Shown here: in pieces, positions 19,351 through 27,102 of the stretch | Position numbering within the stretch: the first letter of the stretch is position 1 | Layout: the number at the start of each line of letters is the position of its first letter | NCBI GenBank assembly: GCA_963838495.1 | Contig: CAWIRC010000001.1 | Location: 1,240,001 to 1,304,000 of the forward strand | Direction: 5' to 3' | Length of the DNA: 64,000 nucleotides | Source of the DNA: JBEKIK01 sp963838495 | Lineage (GTDB): Bacteria > Planctomycetota > Planctomycetia > Pirellulales > Thermoguttaceae | Made by a program: the position numbers and the translations under genes | Notes under the pieces: model-generated | The model's input: only the letters and a program-made list of their open reading frames with translations | The model's database searches: none | What the model was told of the DNA's origin: nothing

Positions 19351-21564
19351 ATGAAAAAGAACTGCATACATCATCAAACTTGGAAGATATTGGCGGCGGC
19401 ATTGATCGCTCTTGCGGCCTGGCAGAGCGCGGCGGTCCAGCCGGCCGCGGCGGGCGAACTGGACAAGCTCGGTACGTCCTTGAAATTGATCCCCGCCGAC
19501 GCCGCTTTTTATTCATGCATGCTCCGCAATCGCGAACAGGTCGAGGCCTTTTTGCACAGCAACGCATGGGAGAAGATCAAGTCCATGCCTTCGCTCCAGA
19601 TGGGGCTGGCGTTTTACAATGCCCAAGCCCAACAGCAGGGCACCCCGGTCTGGATTTTCCAGGACAAAATGAACAATCCCGAGGCAAAAAAACTGATTAA
19701 TCTGGCCGCCGACATGGGATCAAACGAAGTTTTCGCCTACGGCGACAAAAACTGCACCCAATTCGCCGAATTGATGCAATACATCTTCTCCGGCATGCGT
19801 TACGGGCCCGCTATTCATCAGGCTACCGGCAAGGGCAAATGGATGAATCCCAACAAACTGAACGCAAAAATCGTTTTGGAAGCTCTGATCGCGCACCAGG
19901 ACCTGGTCAAGTTTCCCGACGTGCTTATCGGTTTCCGGCTGAAAAAACCATCCGCCGCCAACGAAGCCCTAATTAAACTGGAAGCCATTCTCAACGTGTC
20001 TTTGGAAGCCATGCCTATGCTGAAAGGGCATTTAAACCGGGAAACAATCGGCGACGACGAGTTCCTCGTCCTCCGCCTGAACGGCATGATGATCCCCTGG
20101 GACAAAATTCAAAAGGAAGATCTCGCAGAACTGGTCAACAATCCAGCCGATCTGGACAAGCTCATCGAGCATGTCAAAAAAATGGAATTCGTCTTGGCCA
20201 TGGGCGTGCGCGACAAGGACTTGCTGATCTCAATGGGCTCTTCGCTCGATTGCATAAAGAATCTGGGCTCCAATGAGCGGCTGATCGACCGCCCGGAACT
20301 GAAACCCCTGGAAAAATTCGCCAACAAAAAACTGACCGGCATCGGCTACATCAGCAAGCAATTCTTCGAGCAACTCAACAATAACGAGAAAAACATCGAC
20401 GATTTGCGGAACTTCGTCGATAAGATGGTGCCCCTGGCCCATTTTCCCCAAGAGCAAAATCAACAAATCACCAAGGACGTGGATTCAGCCGCCGCCGATC
20501 TGAAGAACTCGTTGCCCAATCTGGGAGCGATCTTGAGTTTCGAGTTCCTTACCGACAACGGTTACGAGGGCTATCAATATAATTGGGGTAAAAATCCGCA
20601 CCTGGACGGCTCCAAGCCCCTGGAACTCCTCAAGCACATGGATGGCAACCCGATCTTGGGCCTGGTCTTCCGCAGGAAAGTATCGCTCCAGCATTATGAC
20701 ATGCTTGCAAAATGGGGCAAGGTCGGCTGGAATTACATGGAAGAACTCGCTCTGCCAAGGGTTCCTGAGGAAGAAAGGTCAAAGGTGCAAGCATTTCTCA
20801 CCGAACTGAAGCCATTGCTCAATCGCCTCAATACGGCTATTCACGACATGTGGATCCCGGCGCTGGCCGACGGACAGATCGGTCTGGTCGCCGATGCCAA
20901 ACAGACCAGCAAACAGATACAGCAATCGATGCCCGCGTCACAAAATGAACTGCCCCTTATCGAGCCGGCGCTGGTGATGGGCATGAGCAACGCCGATTTG
21001 CTAAAACAGGCTATCCGCGAATTCCACGGCGTGTACAACGATCTGATCGACTTGATTGTCAAGCAGCCCGACGTGCCCGAGCACGCAAAAAATCATATTC
21101 AAAAATTCAAATGGCCCGAGGCTAAAGTCGAAAATATCGCCGGCGGCTCTTCATACCAGTACCCGCTGCCGGACAAATGGGGTCTGGACAAAAACATCGT
21201 CCCCAACGCCGCGATTTCCAACAAATTGTGGATTATTTCCCTTTCAACCGCGCAAACCGACCGGCTCTTGAAGGAAACGCCGCTCAGGGTCGGAGGCGTG
21301 CTGGCCAGCACCGATCGCCCCCTGGCGGTCGCGGTCTGCTTCAACTTTAACGAGTTGATCGCCGCTCTCACGCCCTGGGTAAATTACGTGTTCGAGCGGA
21401 TTCCCGATCAGCAAATGGACGGACAAAAGGAATTGATCCTGCCTCAAGTGCACACCTTGCTGGAAGTGCTTTCCACGGTCAAGTGCATTACCAGCGAAAC
21501 CTATATCGAAGACAATATTATGGTAAGCCACTCGCTGGTCGAAATTCATGATCTTGGCAAATAA
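19351..21564 (+). CDS. Large secreted planctomycete protein of unknown function
   Basis: A 737-residue exported protein. The ATG at 19351 is preceded by aaggag (19337-19342) at eight bases, and it opens a classic signal peptide (MKKNCIHHQTW, hydrophobic core LAAALIALAAW, cleavage near AAAG). The mature protein is alpha/beta with many charged helices. Repeated segments resemble 'DKLIEHVKKMEFVLAMG' and 'LLKQAIREFHGVYNDL', and there are no cysteine clusters or catalytic motifs I recognise. Family members in planctomycetes are large, secreted and uncharacterised. A strong bidirectional hairpin terminator follows 37 bases after the stop. Confidence 0.8.
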   Translation: MKKNCIHHQTWKILAAALIALAAWQSAAVQPAAAGELDKLGTSLKLIPADAAFYSCMLRNREQVEAFLHSNAWEKIKSMPSLQMGLAFYNAQAQQQGTPVWIFQDKMNNPEAKKLINLAADMGSNEVFAYGDKNCTQFAELMQYIFSGMRYGPAIHQATGKGKWMNPNKLNAKIVLEALIAHQDLVKFPDVLIGFRLKKPSAANEALIKLEAILNVSLEAMPMLKGHLNRETIGDDEFLVLRLNGMMIPWDKIQKEDLAELVNNPADLDKLIEHVKKMEFVLAMGVRDKDLLISMGSSLDCIKNLGSNERLIDRPELKPLEKFANKKLTGIGYISKQFFEQLNNNEKNIDDLRNFVDKMVPLAHFPQEQNQQITKDVDSAAADLKNSLPNLGAILSFEFLTDNGYEGYQYNWGKNPHLDGSKPLELLKHMDGNPILGLVFRRKVSLQHYDMLAKWGKVGWNYMEELALPRVPEEERSKVQAFLTELKPLLNRLNTAIHDMWIPALADGQIGLVADAKQTSKQIQQSMPASQNELPLIEPALVMGMSNADLLKQAIREFHGVYNDLIDLIVKQPDVPEHAKNHIQKFKWPEAKVENIAGGSSYQYPLPDKWGLDKNIVPNAAISNKLWIISLSTAQTDRLLKETPLRVGGVLASTDRPLAVAVCFNFNELIAALTPWVNYVFERIPDQQMDGQKELILPQVHTLLEVLSTVKCITSETYIEDNIMVSHSLVEIHDLGK

Positions 21565-21601
21565 GCGCAAGTGAGCGGGCCAGGACGATAGTTAAAACAA
21601 C

Positions 21602-21637
21602 AAAGCCCACGGGTTGCTACCCGTGGGCTTTATTTTA
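21602..21637. terminator. Bidirectional Rho-independent terminator
   Basis: A perfect 13-base stem (aaagcccacgggt at 21602-21614, complement at 21619-21631) has a four-base loop. It is followed by attttatta on the plus strand, and by tttgttgtttt when read on the minus strand. It lies between two convergent genes (stop at 21564, stop at 21686) and should end both transcripts. Confidence 0.9.
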
Positions 21638-21685
21638 TTATCCAAAGACACGCTGGGCTTTAATTTATCGTCCCAAAAAAGCCCG

Positions 21686-22885
21686 TCATTTTATGGCCGC
21701 ATCGGCATACGGTTCAGGATTGTTATGGAAGTATTCCTGCGTGGCCGTGCTGGAAAACATGAATATCCGCCCCTTATAGGCGGCGCAAAAGTTTAACTGG
21801 CCGGGAACGCTCCGCCGTTGTGTAATCGAGATCACCGGATCGAATCCGCCGTTGGCGGGAATGAATTTCTCCGGATCGCCCAAGAATTCCTGCCGCTGGG
21901 CATTCCCTGAAAGACGATAAATATATCCCTTGTAAACCACAGTCCAACGCGGATCGCCTGGCACCCAACGTCCATGCAGGCTTAATTCCACGGGGCAAAA
22001 ACCGTCCAGCGCCACCGACAACGCGTCTCGGCTCGTTTCGTTCGGCGATACGTCGGCTTGGGCCTTGCTTCGCACTGTCGCCGCCGCCGCATTCGATTCG
22101 CCGGGGCTCTGGTACGATTGGGTGGCGACGCTGCGGGAAAGACGTGCGGCCATGGCCGATTCCGCCGGCTCGTTATATGTGGCGGCGCGGGCCATGTTGG
22201 ACAGATGCCCATCCCCATCCAGGCGGCCGTACTTGGCCGAATTGCCGGGCAATCTGATGCCGGCCCCTTTGTCGTCCGGCTTGGGAGCGGGGGCGGAATT
22301 ATCGGTTTTATCCTTTTCCGGAGCTTCGGTTTTGGGCTCGCCTTCCGGTTTGGATTCAGTGTCAGGGGCGTTCTCTTCTTTTTCCTTGGGAATCAACGGC
22401 TTGGTCGTTCCCAAATCCGGCGGTAAATTTCCCAAGGGGTTTATGCCGCCCGGTTCTTGGGGCAATCCGGGCAAAGCCGGCGGCATCTCCATTCCCGGTT
22501 CAGGCTTCTTTTCGCCAGGCAGGCCTTCAGGCAACTTTTCCGCGCCTTCTTCAGGTCCGGCCTCCGGTTTAGTTTCTGCGGGACCTTTAGGCGGCGCGCC
22601 GGTCTTGGGCGGAGCAATTATTTCCCGGCCCTCGGGCGCGGGTATTGCTTCCATGCCTATCGACCGGGGAAAAGTCTTGTCGCGGCGTTCCTCGCCCGGC
22701 CACTCACGCCATTCCGTGCGAAAATAACCAAAATTCCCGACATTCGGTATACAGCAGCAACCCCAGCCTTGAGAGTGCTCCAATTTGTATGTCCCCGATG
22801 CTCGGGCAAAATCAGCATAAAAAAGAGTTGCCGTCCCCATAACAAATAGGACAACAAAACCGATCGACGACATCCTTTTCACCAT
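21686..22885 (-). CDS. Secreted protein with long Pro/Glu/Lys linker and duplicated YHS-like C-terminal domain
   Basis: A 399-residue protein starting at 22885, with aaggaa seven bases upstream and a signal peptide of about 28 residues. Residues about 75-200 are a low-complexity linker rich in Pro, Glu, Gly and Lys (EGAEKLPEGLPGEKKPEPG). The C-terminal 110 residues begin ALDGFCPVELSLHGRW and contain two copies of a short YHS-like unit: VVYKGYIYRLSGNAQRQEFL...PEKFIPA and AAYKGRIFMFSSTATQEYF...PEPYADA. The DGxCPVxL motif is one I associate with a planctomycete-wide exported domain. A metal-binding role is possible because related YHS domains bind metal through Cys, but only one conserved Cys is obvious here. 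Confidence 0.75.
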   Translation of the reverse strand: MVKRMSSIGFVVLFVMGTATLFYADFARASGTYKLEHSQGWGCCCIPNVGNFGYFRTEWREWPGEERRDKTFPRSIGMEAIPAPEGREIIAPPKTGAPPKGPAETKPEAGPEEGAEKLPEGLPGEKKPEPGMEMPPALPGLPQEPGGINPLGNLPPDLGTTKPLIPKEKEENAPDTESKPEGEPKTEAPEKDKTDNSAPAPKPDDKGAGIRLPGNSAKYGRLDGDGHLSNMARAATYNEPAESAMAARLSRSVATQSYQSPGESNAAAATVRSKAQADVSPNETSRDALSVALDGFCPVELSLHGRWVPGDPRWTVVYKGYIYRLSGNAQRQEFLGDPEKFIPANGGFDPVISITQRRSVPGQLNFCAAYKGRIFMFSSTATQEYFHNNPEPYADAAIK

Positions 22886-23021
22886 GGCATTCTTCCTTAT
22901 ATAGCCGCCCCGGATGAATACAGCCGGGGTCAATGCGAGGTATTTATTTTTTCCTTTTTCAGGTCTTCACGCCCTATGTGAAAACCCTTCGCTGCTTTTT
23001 CTCACTTAAACATTCACGCCT

Positions 23022-24128
23022 TTAGAAGCCTGTACGGCTGCGGTTGTAGTTTCGGCCCATGGTTTGCAAGCCGCGGAACGTGGAGCTGCCCAGGCCGGTC
23101 ATGCCCAGCAGCCGCTCCACCGGGGCGGTCAGCTTGCCCAGCCAGGTGCTGAACGATATCAGGTTGTCCTCGGCTATAAACACGCGGTCCCCGGGCAAAA
23201 GCTGGTAGTTCGTGGCCGCAGAGCCGCCCCGGGTTATGGACGCATAATCCACGGGCAGGATCTGCTCGCAGCCAAAATCACCGGGCGCAGGCCGGGCCAC
23301 CCACACCTCCTTGCTGGAAAACTGCGACAACCCGCCCACCGCGGCCAAGGCGTCCAGGACCGTCTCGTTGCCGGTTATGGGGATCCGCCGCACGTTGTCG
23401 CCCGAGCCCGCCCCGTCGGTGATCACGTAAAACACCTTGCTGTTATAGCCCAAAACGTCAACCGACACCTCAGGCGAATCGAAAAACTGCGTAAGATGCT
23501 TTTGCAACGCCACCTTGATCTCCGTGACCGTCTTCCCGGCCACGTGCACCACGCCGTACGTGCGCAGGTTGATCGTCCCGTCCGGACCCACCAAATACTG
23601 GCCGGTCACCGGCTGGGTCCCGGCCGTACGCATCAACTGCACCGAGACCTCCGGATTACGCAAGATCTCCGACAATTGCTTGGTTATCGCCTCCGTGGCC
23701 TCGTCGATGGTCATGCCTCCAATGCGTATCGAGCCGTAGGCCGGACCCAAGTTCACCGTGCCCTCGCCCTCGACCAAATAGAAATCGTTTATCGGCTGGT
23801 CCGGAAGCGTGCCCACCGCGCTGATCTTGAGCACGTCGTAGACCTCGATGCGGTAGGGCGGCAAGGGCACCATCTTCAACATGTCGATCTGCAATATGTC
23901 CGGCGGCTCCACCCGATAGGCCGGCAAGGAAACCATCGACTTCTCCCGCGGCGGCTCCAACGCCGGACAAACCGGCGCCTGCAGCGACTGGCCGTAATAA
24001 TCGAACGGCTTGCACCCGGATATGCCACATGCCGTAACCACCGCCGTCAGCAATAAAGCCAGCCAGTAAGACGATTTTAAAAATCGTCCTACGGCCAAAG
24101 GCAGGGGTCGTAAATTAAAATGCTTCAT
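23022..24128 (-). CDS. Polysaccharide export lipoprotein, Wza-like
   Basis: A 368-residue outer-membrane-type lipoprotein for capsule or exopolysaccharide export. The ATG at 24128 opens a signal with lipobox ISGC (Cys39). The mature protein has a polysaccharide export domain (YRIEVYDVLKISAVG, VEGEGTVNLGPAYGSIRIGG) followed by two SLBB-type units, the second with VLDALAAVGGLSQFSSKEVW. It lacks the C-terminal amphipathic helix typical of E. coli Wza. Codons 13-20 of the signal peptide (GRFLKSSY) are made by a palindromic repeat copy (24065-24092), so the repeat has become coding sequence. No glycosyltransferase or Wzc-type kinase is adjacent. Confidence 0.87.
   Translation of the reverse strand: MKHFNLRPLPLAVGRFLKSSYWLALLLTAVVTACGISGCKPFDYYGQSLQAPVCPALEPPREKSMVSLPAYRVEPPDILQIDMLKMVPLPPYRIEVYDVLKISAVGTLPDQPINDFYLVEGEGTVNLGPAYGSIRIGGMTIDEATEAITKQLSEILRNPEVSVQLMRTAGTQPVTGQYLVGPDGTINLRTYGVVHVAGKTVTEIKVALQKHLTQFFDSPEVSVDVLGYNSKVFYVITDGAGSGDNVRRIPITGNETVLDALAAVGGLSQFSSKEVWVARPAPGDFGCEQILPVDYASITRGGSAATNYQLLPGDRVFIAEDNLISFSTWLGKLTAPVERLLGMTGLGSSTFRGLQTMGRNYNRSRTGF
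24065..24092. repeat. Palindrome 'gtaggacgattttaaaatcgtcttac' family, inside a signal peptide coding region
   Basis: agtaagacgatttt/aaaaatcgtcctac is a near-perfect inverted repeat lying within the N-terminal codons of the Wza-like gene. Close copies are at 24196-24221, 26206-26227 and 26251-26272. Confidence 0.85.
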
Positions 24129-24195
24129 AAATTCAATTGGCCGCGGCCGAGGAGCATTCGACCGTCGCCGGTTTCGTTTTACATTCAATTCGGGC

Positions 24196-24279
24196 AGGAC
24201 GATTTTAAAAAATCATCCTACAGTCAAAGTGCGCGACCGACCAACCGACCACGCTGCGCGTGGTGCCCGTCGGTGCCCG
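24196..24279. repeat. Two palindromes in tandem upstream of the Wza-like gene
   Basis: Positions 24196-24221 are another copy of the aggacgatttt palindrome. Positions 24235-24279 carry a different element, ccaaccgaccacg...cgtggtgcccgtcggtgccc, flanked by cgcgac and gtcgcg, which are themselves complementary. The second element recurs at 63198-63236 inside a different hairpin. Confidence 0.8.
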
Positions 24280-24534
24280 TCGCGGCTTTAGATATTCGAT
24301 CTATGTCAATCTGGGTAAAATGGCAAATATAAGCATATGGGTATTAAATTCCACCTAACCTACACTGCCGGAATAATCGGCAAAGTTTAACATTTACTTT
24401 GCATCCTTTTCGCCAGTTGAAAGGATTTTTACCCAACTTTAGACAGAATATTTATGGATATCACCAATTGCCCAGACATCATCGGGCTGCCATCGGGCAT
24501 GGGAGAAAAGGAAGGCAGAGATTAAACAAACAAA

Positions 24535-24569
24535 AAATCCTCAATTCTCAAAAATGAGATTGAGGATTT
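24535..24569 (-). terminator. Rho-independent terminator (minus strand)
   Basis: The inverted repeat aaatcctcaattctca / tgagattgaggattt has a four-base loop and one bulge. Read on the minus strand it is followed by ttttttgtttg. It lies 136 bases beyond the stop of the minus-strand DUF1559 gene (24705) and should end that transcript. Confidence 0.75.
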
Positions 24570-24632
24570 CATTGGCCCGTGGGGACATATATAGCAGGCA
24601 CGTCCCGTGTGCCGTTCGCATTCAATAGTACA

Positions 24633-24684
24633 GGGTGCGTGCAACGCACCGTTTTTTCTACAAGTGATGCGTTTCACGCACCCT
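24633..24684. repeat. Two 'gggtgcgt...acgcaccc' palindromes
   Basis: gggtgcgtgcaacgcacc (24633-24650) and gatgcgtttcacgcaccct (24666-24684) are two half-diverged copies of the palindrome family also seen at 4135 and 63325. They lie in the gap downstream of the DUF1559 gene. Confidence 0.7.
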
Positions 24685-24704
24685 ATTCTGAACCACTCGA
24701 TCTA

Positions 24705-25835
24705 TCAATATCTGCTTTCATCTATGGGAGGAACAAAAAAACCCGTGTTCAATGGATCCACGATGCCGCTGCCTAATGCTCCGGTTGGATTATATACTCC
24801 GCGGTCGAACGGGCACATCAATTGCATGTAAATGACCGGTTCGACATCGGTCTTCAGGAAATACTGATGCGAATCGCAAAAACTGACCACAACTCCGCCG
24901 GGATGGTTGGAATATATCTTTGTAGCCGGGGTCTGCGTGGTCGTGCCATTAGGAATATTAGGATCCATGCCGCACCAATTGAAACCTAAAATCGTTGCAT
25001 TATGAGGATTTGCATAATATGCTGAAGCAATGGGCGCAGCATTAACGTTGGCCAAAGTAACTCCATCGATAGTTGGCGGCTGCTCAAAAACCGGCGCCCA
25101 TCTTCCGTCGAAAGCGTATGTATTCATCGGCGGCACCGAGGCGGAGTTTTCGGCGAGCATTAAAGTGCAGGCCGTGCCGTCGTTGGCGCTGATCGAAGAC
25201 AATCCGACGCGTACAATCTGGTATGTATTAGTCGCAAAATTCGCCGACGTGCGATATGGCTGACACTGATCCGTGAATACACCTTCGGCCGGAATTATGG
25301 TAGTAGTCGGCGTTGTCGCAGTTGGAAGCGTATTACCCAGTATCCGGCCCACGTTTACACGATACGACAGCCACGAATCCTTTTCAGATGGCGGCGAATA
25401 ACTCGGGCAAATTGCAATCCTCATGTAAACACCGGGAATTAGAGTATTTGCAACGTTGTTGTCGCCGGGAAGATAGGTGGGAGCGGCGCCGCCGATGGTA
25501 TTGAAGTTAGTCAGAGTAAGATCTTTCCACAAGTTGTACAAATCCATGCGTTCGAGCTGGGGAAGGATCGACACCCACCAGGTTATCTTCCGTTGTTGAA
25601 TCTTACCGCTGATATTGCCGTAAAATTCGCCCACGTACCCGGGGAAAGCGCCGTGTTCACCTTCGTAATGGTGCAAAGCAAGGCTGATCTGTTTTTGATT
25701 GTTCATGCACTGCGCCCGCCGACCGGCCTCGCGGGCCGATTGCACGGCCGGCAAAAGCAATCCCACCAGCATCCCGATAATAGCGATGACTACCAACAAC
25801 TCAATTAGAGTAAATCCACGCTGTTTGCGACACAT
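24705..25835 (-). CDS. DUF1559 protein with type IV pilin-like N-terminus
   Basis: A 376-residue member of the planctomycete DUF1559 family. The N-terminal prepilin motif RGFTLIELLVVIAIIG (residues 6-21) is a type III signal cleaved by prepilin peptidase before Phe, with the glutamate at +5. The signal helix is followed by AREAGRRAQCMNNQKQI, a typical family stretch. Near the C-terminus, HPGGVVVSFCDSH is a variant of the H-x9-DG motif with Ser in place of Gly. The function is unknown; these are exported, possibly surface or pseudopilin-like, proteins. A strong binding site (aaaggagg) lies eight bases before the ATG. The adjacent DUF1559 gene at 26326 is divergent. Confidence 0.93.
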   Translation of the reverse strand: MCRKQRGFTLIELLVVIAIIGMLVGLLLPAVQSAREAGRRAQCMNNQKQISLALHHYEGEHGAFPGYVGEFYGNISGKIQQRKITWWVSILPQLERMDLYNLWKDLTLTNFNTIGGAAPTYLPGDNNVANTLIPGVYMRIAICPSYSPPSEKDSWLSYRVNVGRILGNTLPTATTPTTTIIPAEGVFTDQCQPYRTSANFATNTYQIVRVGLSSISANDGTACTLMLAENSASVPPMNTYAFDGRWAPVFEQPPTIDGVTLANVNAAPIASAYYANPHNATILGFNWCGMDPNIPNGTTTQTPATKIYSNHPGGVVVSFCDSHQYFLKTDVEPVIYMQLMCPFDRGVYNPTGALGSGIVDPLNTGFFVPPIDESRY

Positions 25836-25870
25836 ATTTTTATCCTCCTTTGGCCCGGTTATTGCCCACT

Positions 25871-25902
25871 ATTATAGTCGCAGAAAACTGCGTCCACGTC
25901 AA
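25871..25902 (-). promoter_or_regulatory. Promoter with long spacer and internal dyad, upstream of DUF1559 gene
   Basis: On the minus strand there is a -35-like ttgacg (25897-25902) and a perfect -10 tataat (25871-25876), separated by 20 bases. The spacer contains the dyad cgcag-aaaa-ctgcg (25879-25892). The -10 lies about 36 bases before the start codon at 25835. The long spacer with central symmetry resembles promoters controlled by MerR-type regulators; no such regulator is encoded nearby. Confidence 0.45.
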
Positions 25903-26205
25903 GTAAATGTTATAAAATGGGTGAGAATCACACCCTCTTGCCGGGGGGAAACTAGGGAAAAGGATCATGCATGCGGAATAAGTGGGCAGTCACCCAGAGG
26001 GTACCCGGTGGGCAGTGGACAGTGATTCAGGAACGGACAATGAAATGCATTTCGCTTTATGCTCACCGCCCACTGCACACTGCCCACTATCGATTGCCTT
26101 AAACTTATCTTCAGACTGGCAATTTTCGTAGTTCCATGCGAGAATAGATTATAGGATTTATCCCGGAGATGCGAGGAAAAATTTATAGATCCTTGCCGCC
26201 CGGTA

Positions 26206-26272
26206 AGACGACTTTTAAAGTCGTCCTGCCGATTATAAATTTGCCCAGTAAGACGACTTTTAAAGTCGTCCT
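26206..26272. repeat. Two tandem copies of the 'agacgacttttaaagtcgtcct' palindrome
   Basis: Perfect 22-base palindromes lie at 26206-26227 and 26251-26272, spaced 45 bases apart start to start and separated by similar spacers (gccgattataaatttgccc). A third degenerate copy (ttataaagccgtccta) follows at about 26277-26292. They sit between the two divergent DUF1559 genes, 54 bases before the second start codon. The heptamer-like run gtgggcagtggacagtg is also present at about 26008-26024. Confidence 0.85.
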
Positions 26273-26325
26273 ACGATTATAAAGCCGTCCTAACAATATT
26301 TCCCATCCTTTACCAGGGTGCAAAA

Positions 26326-27099
26326 ATGGACTCAATGAGAAAAAATCGCCGCGGTTTCACTTTGATCGAAATGCTGGTCGTGATTCTAATCATTGGCATA
26401 CTGATTGGACTTTTATTGCCCGCCATCCAATCGGCCCGCGAAAGCGCCCGGGCGGTCCAATGCATTAACAATGAGCAGGAATTGGGCAAGGCATTGAGCA
26501 TAAATGCACTTAGACGACCTCAAACGGATTCGCTGCCAAGCGTGCTTGGTACGAATACTAACTGGGTGGTTAACATCCTTGACGATTTGGGCCGCATGGA
26601 TTTATGGCAGCAATGGCAAAGTGGAAATCACAATCCCGTAAAAGTCGCTCTACTGATTTGTCCTTCAGATTCCTTCATTGAACCCATAGGCGGATTGTCC
26701 TACGCCATTAACTATAATTTAAGTGGCAAAAGCATTTCTTCCATAAACTCACCTGCACGCACGGTGCTGCTTTCGGAGAGATTGCAAACAGTGATGTTTT
26801 CGGAGGGCTTGCCGGCAGCAATGTGGAATGATGTGTCTAACGTCAATTGTTTATCTTTTCCATGGCCGCCTAACAGTAACCAAAGTGATTCTGGAAATCC
26901 GTATAATTCATCAACATATTTGCAATCACCGAAGATTAACGAACCTAATCTGCTTTTTCCATCAAAACCTGGGCCGGGACTGGGAAGCAATCATCGAGGT
27001 TATATCAACATAACATTCTGCGACGGCCACACGGAAAAGATTCCGGAAGCGACTTACACCTGGCTCGATCCCGATAATCAGCTTATCGGCATTCCGTAA
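26326..27099 (+). CDS. Short DUF1559-like protein with pilin-like N-terminus
   Basis: A 257-residue relative of the DUF1559 family, about 100 residues shorter than usual. The prepilin motif RGFTLIEMLVVILIIG is at residues 9-24. The C-terminal motif is intact as HRGYINITFCDGH (H-x9-DG). The middle region has lost most of the usual beta-rich insert but keeps LLICPSDS and the SYAINYNLS segment. An ATG at 26335 is an alternative start nine bases downstream. Its stop is three bases from the stop of the convergent gene ending at 27103. It may be a minor pseudopilin, but no secretion ATPase or prepilin peptidase is in the window. Confidence 0.87.
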   Translation: MDSMRKNRRGFTLIEMLVVILIIGILIGLLLPAIQSARESARAVQCINNEQELGKALSINALRRPQTDSLPSVLGTNTNWVVNILDDLGRMDLWQQWQSGNHNPVKVALLICPSDSFIEPIGGLSYAINYNLSGKSISSINSPARTVLLSERLQTVMFSEGLPAAMWNDVSNVNCLSFPWPPNSNQSDSGNPYNSSTYLQSPKINEPNLLFPSKPGPGLGSNHRGYINITFCDGHTEKIPEATYTWLDPDNQLIGIP

Positions 27100-27102
27100 C
27101 CG

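Noticed and set aside
26206..26292. CRISPR array
   Set aside because: Only two or three palindromic units with short similar spacers; no cas gene and no unique spacers.
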